NCBI RefSeq assembly: GCF_018070575.1
Contig: NZ_JAGPXN010000013.1
Location: forward strand, 124,001-188,000
From: Micromonospora sp. C31
GTDB lineage: Bacteria; Actinomycetota; Actinomycetes; Mycobacteriales; Micromonosporaceae
Length of the DNA: 64,000 nt
Direction of reading: 5' to 3'
The translations under genes and the position numbers were made by a program. Shown in pieces: positions 63,901-64,000 of the stretch (position 1 is the first letter of the stretch; every line of letters starts with the position of its first letter). The notes below the pieces were generated by a model. It was not told the origin of the DNA, ran no database searches, and worked only from the letters and a program-made list of their open reading frames with translations.

Positions 63901-64000
63901 GGTGCCGGCATCGGCGGCGAGGACGTCCGCCAGGTCGACCAGCTCGACCTCACCGGTCGCGGCCAACGCGGCGCGGTGCGGCTCGTCGCACACCACCAGC
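60943..64000 (-). CDS. NRPS, ...A-T-C, N-terminus outside the window
   Basis: About 1018 residues visible; the frame is open to the right edge, so earlier domains may exist. The A domain enters before FTSGSTGEPKG; pocket D-I-W-E-A-Q-M-D-D with three acids suggests a cationic diamino acid (inference). T is FFDLGGHSLHATQ (~464). C has SHHVVTDGWS (~660) with an intact HHxxxDG. After the C domain a ~55-residue tail (LVDDEDRAALGEIWREVSGQ and onward, ending PLVLAL) precedes the stop; its role is unknown. It hands its intermediate to the A-T-TE protein encoded next. Confidence 0.93.
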   Translation of the reverse strand, partial: LVVCDEPHRAALAATGEVELVDLADVLAADAGTPVALGPAPSGRDSAYVIFTSGSTGEPKGALIRHDGMLNHLDAKIQQLDLRPGDRLAQDAAATFDISVWQFLAPLAVGATTVIYPDEIGQDAASLLRAVAEDGVTVLEVTPSVLNIMCAELAFYGVDAFPAFRLRWVASQAETLTPQTANTFRRLLPGVGLLNMWGTTETSDDVLHHLVAADVDERDASVPLGRPVRNTALYVLDGGREPVPTGTPGELYAGGVCVGGGYVNDPDRTAAVFVSDPFAVDADGIMYRTGDRGRRLADGSLEFLGRIDNQLKIRGNRVELDEVTRALAGVEGVQESAVIVRQSADGGRQLAGFFVPEVLSGGAGASTEGSLVRRDLRPEEVRSGLSQVLPRNAIPDFLVRLDQLPRTSHGKVDTRSLAATALSPVDEPSEESHAPMTPAEEAVAEIWAAVLPGRRPGPQVSFFDLGGHSLHATQVLARLGDRLGVRLPIRELFENPTLRGFAARVEAALTDDRESAVPIPARPAGLREFPLSMAQSSLWYLDQLDPDGAYTDGYLLHLRGDLDVPALRAAVDRLVARHEVLSSRVVERDGVPSLVVDPEAKLRLRVRQATDAVVARGDTEAMLEYVRQRATRRIDLGGVLTEATLHRFSDRDHVLEWTSHHVVTDGWSNEVILREIAESYAAHRAGREADLAPLAIQYGDYSRWQQDYLVSASARRDGDFWRSYLKGYDGELALATDLERTEDRARAAGQHRREWDETFSAEVRAFAKQHNVTLFMVVHAVSAVLMAKLAQQSDVVIGAAVAGRHPAQTKDLVGFFANTLPFRYQVDPEHSAPAVIASVRDSALNAMDHQSLPLQRIVDLVGAPRRPGVSPLVQVVVSVARSMRGIAALPGLEATVTPLGAQTSRFDLLLHFTDEDRIGLTIEYDRSLFTPAAVDRLAGAADRLLRFLLGSPDRPVQEAELVDDEDRAALGEIWREVSGQSLEIDHRATATLIDSPHWGAYVARVEAAGLIVPLVLAL

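Overview
The window is high-GC DNA (mostly G/C third codon positions, frequent GTG starts, many 4-nt stop/start overlaps) from a filamentous actinomycete. The gene content (katG-furA, LAL regulator, class II lanthipeptide synthetase, very large NRPS genes) fits Micromonosporaceae or Streptomyces-like bacteria; the species cannot be named from the sequence alone. No rRNA, tRNA, CRISPR array or transposase was seen.

Layout. 1-9.9 kb is a housekeeping/stress flank: a DHA2 drug exporter cut by the left edge, a TetR/acyl-CoA dehydrogenase pair, a frameshifted small secreted protein, an aminoglycoside-phosphotransferase-like kinase preceded by a GNAT remnant, a formate/nitrite-family transporter, and furA-katG. 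9.9-16.4 kb holds a LAL regulator, a small Cys-free peptide gene and a LanM. 16.5-53.4 kb is a large divergent NRPS locus. Its leftward arm reads dioxygenase, two NRPSs (the second ending in a thioesterase), then an acetaldehyde dehydrogenase/aldolase/methyltransferase/hydratase cassette, a diaminobutyrate-type aminotransferase and a carbamoyltransferase. Its rightward arm reads MbtH, two NRPSs, exporter, aspartate decarboxylase, the two L-2,3-diaminopropionate (Dap) genes, a third NRPS and an HTH-only regulator. 53.6-64 kb is a second, leftward NRPS operon (A-T-C, A-T-TE, exporter, penicillin-acylase-family hydrolase) running off the right edge, with an atypical response regulator beside it.

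How the main locus may work. The protein termini permit one order: A-T-C (50148-53351), A-T (37980-39881), C-A-T-C*-A-T (39878-46378), C-A-T-C-A-T (29874-36380), C-A-T-C*-A-T-TE (22756-29877), giving eight modules and a linear or cyclised octapeptide. Adenylation pockets read by eye suggest two Dap/Ser-like residues, then Ser, a Gly-like residue, two uncertain and probably polar residues, Ser, and a hydrophobic residue. Both Ser modules are followed by an odd condensation domain (C*) that has lost its first catalytic His, and the terminal thioesterase has Cys instead of Ser as nucleophile. Tailoring genes supply Dap, probably 2,4-diaminobutyrate, a carbamoylated residue, a hydroxylated residue, and possibly a new C-methylated 4-hydroxy or 4,5-dehydro branched amino acid built from pyruvate and an aldehyde. 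Two of the NRPS genes carry rare TTA codons, which suggests developmental (bldA) control.
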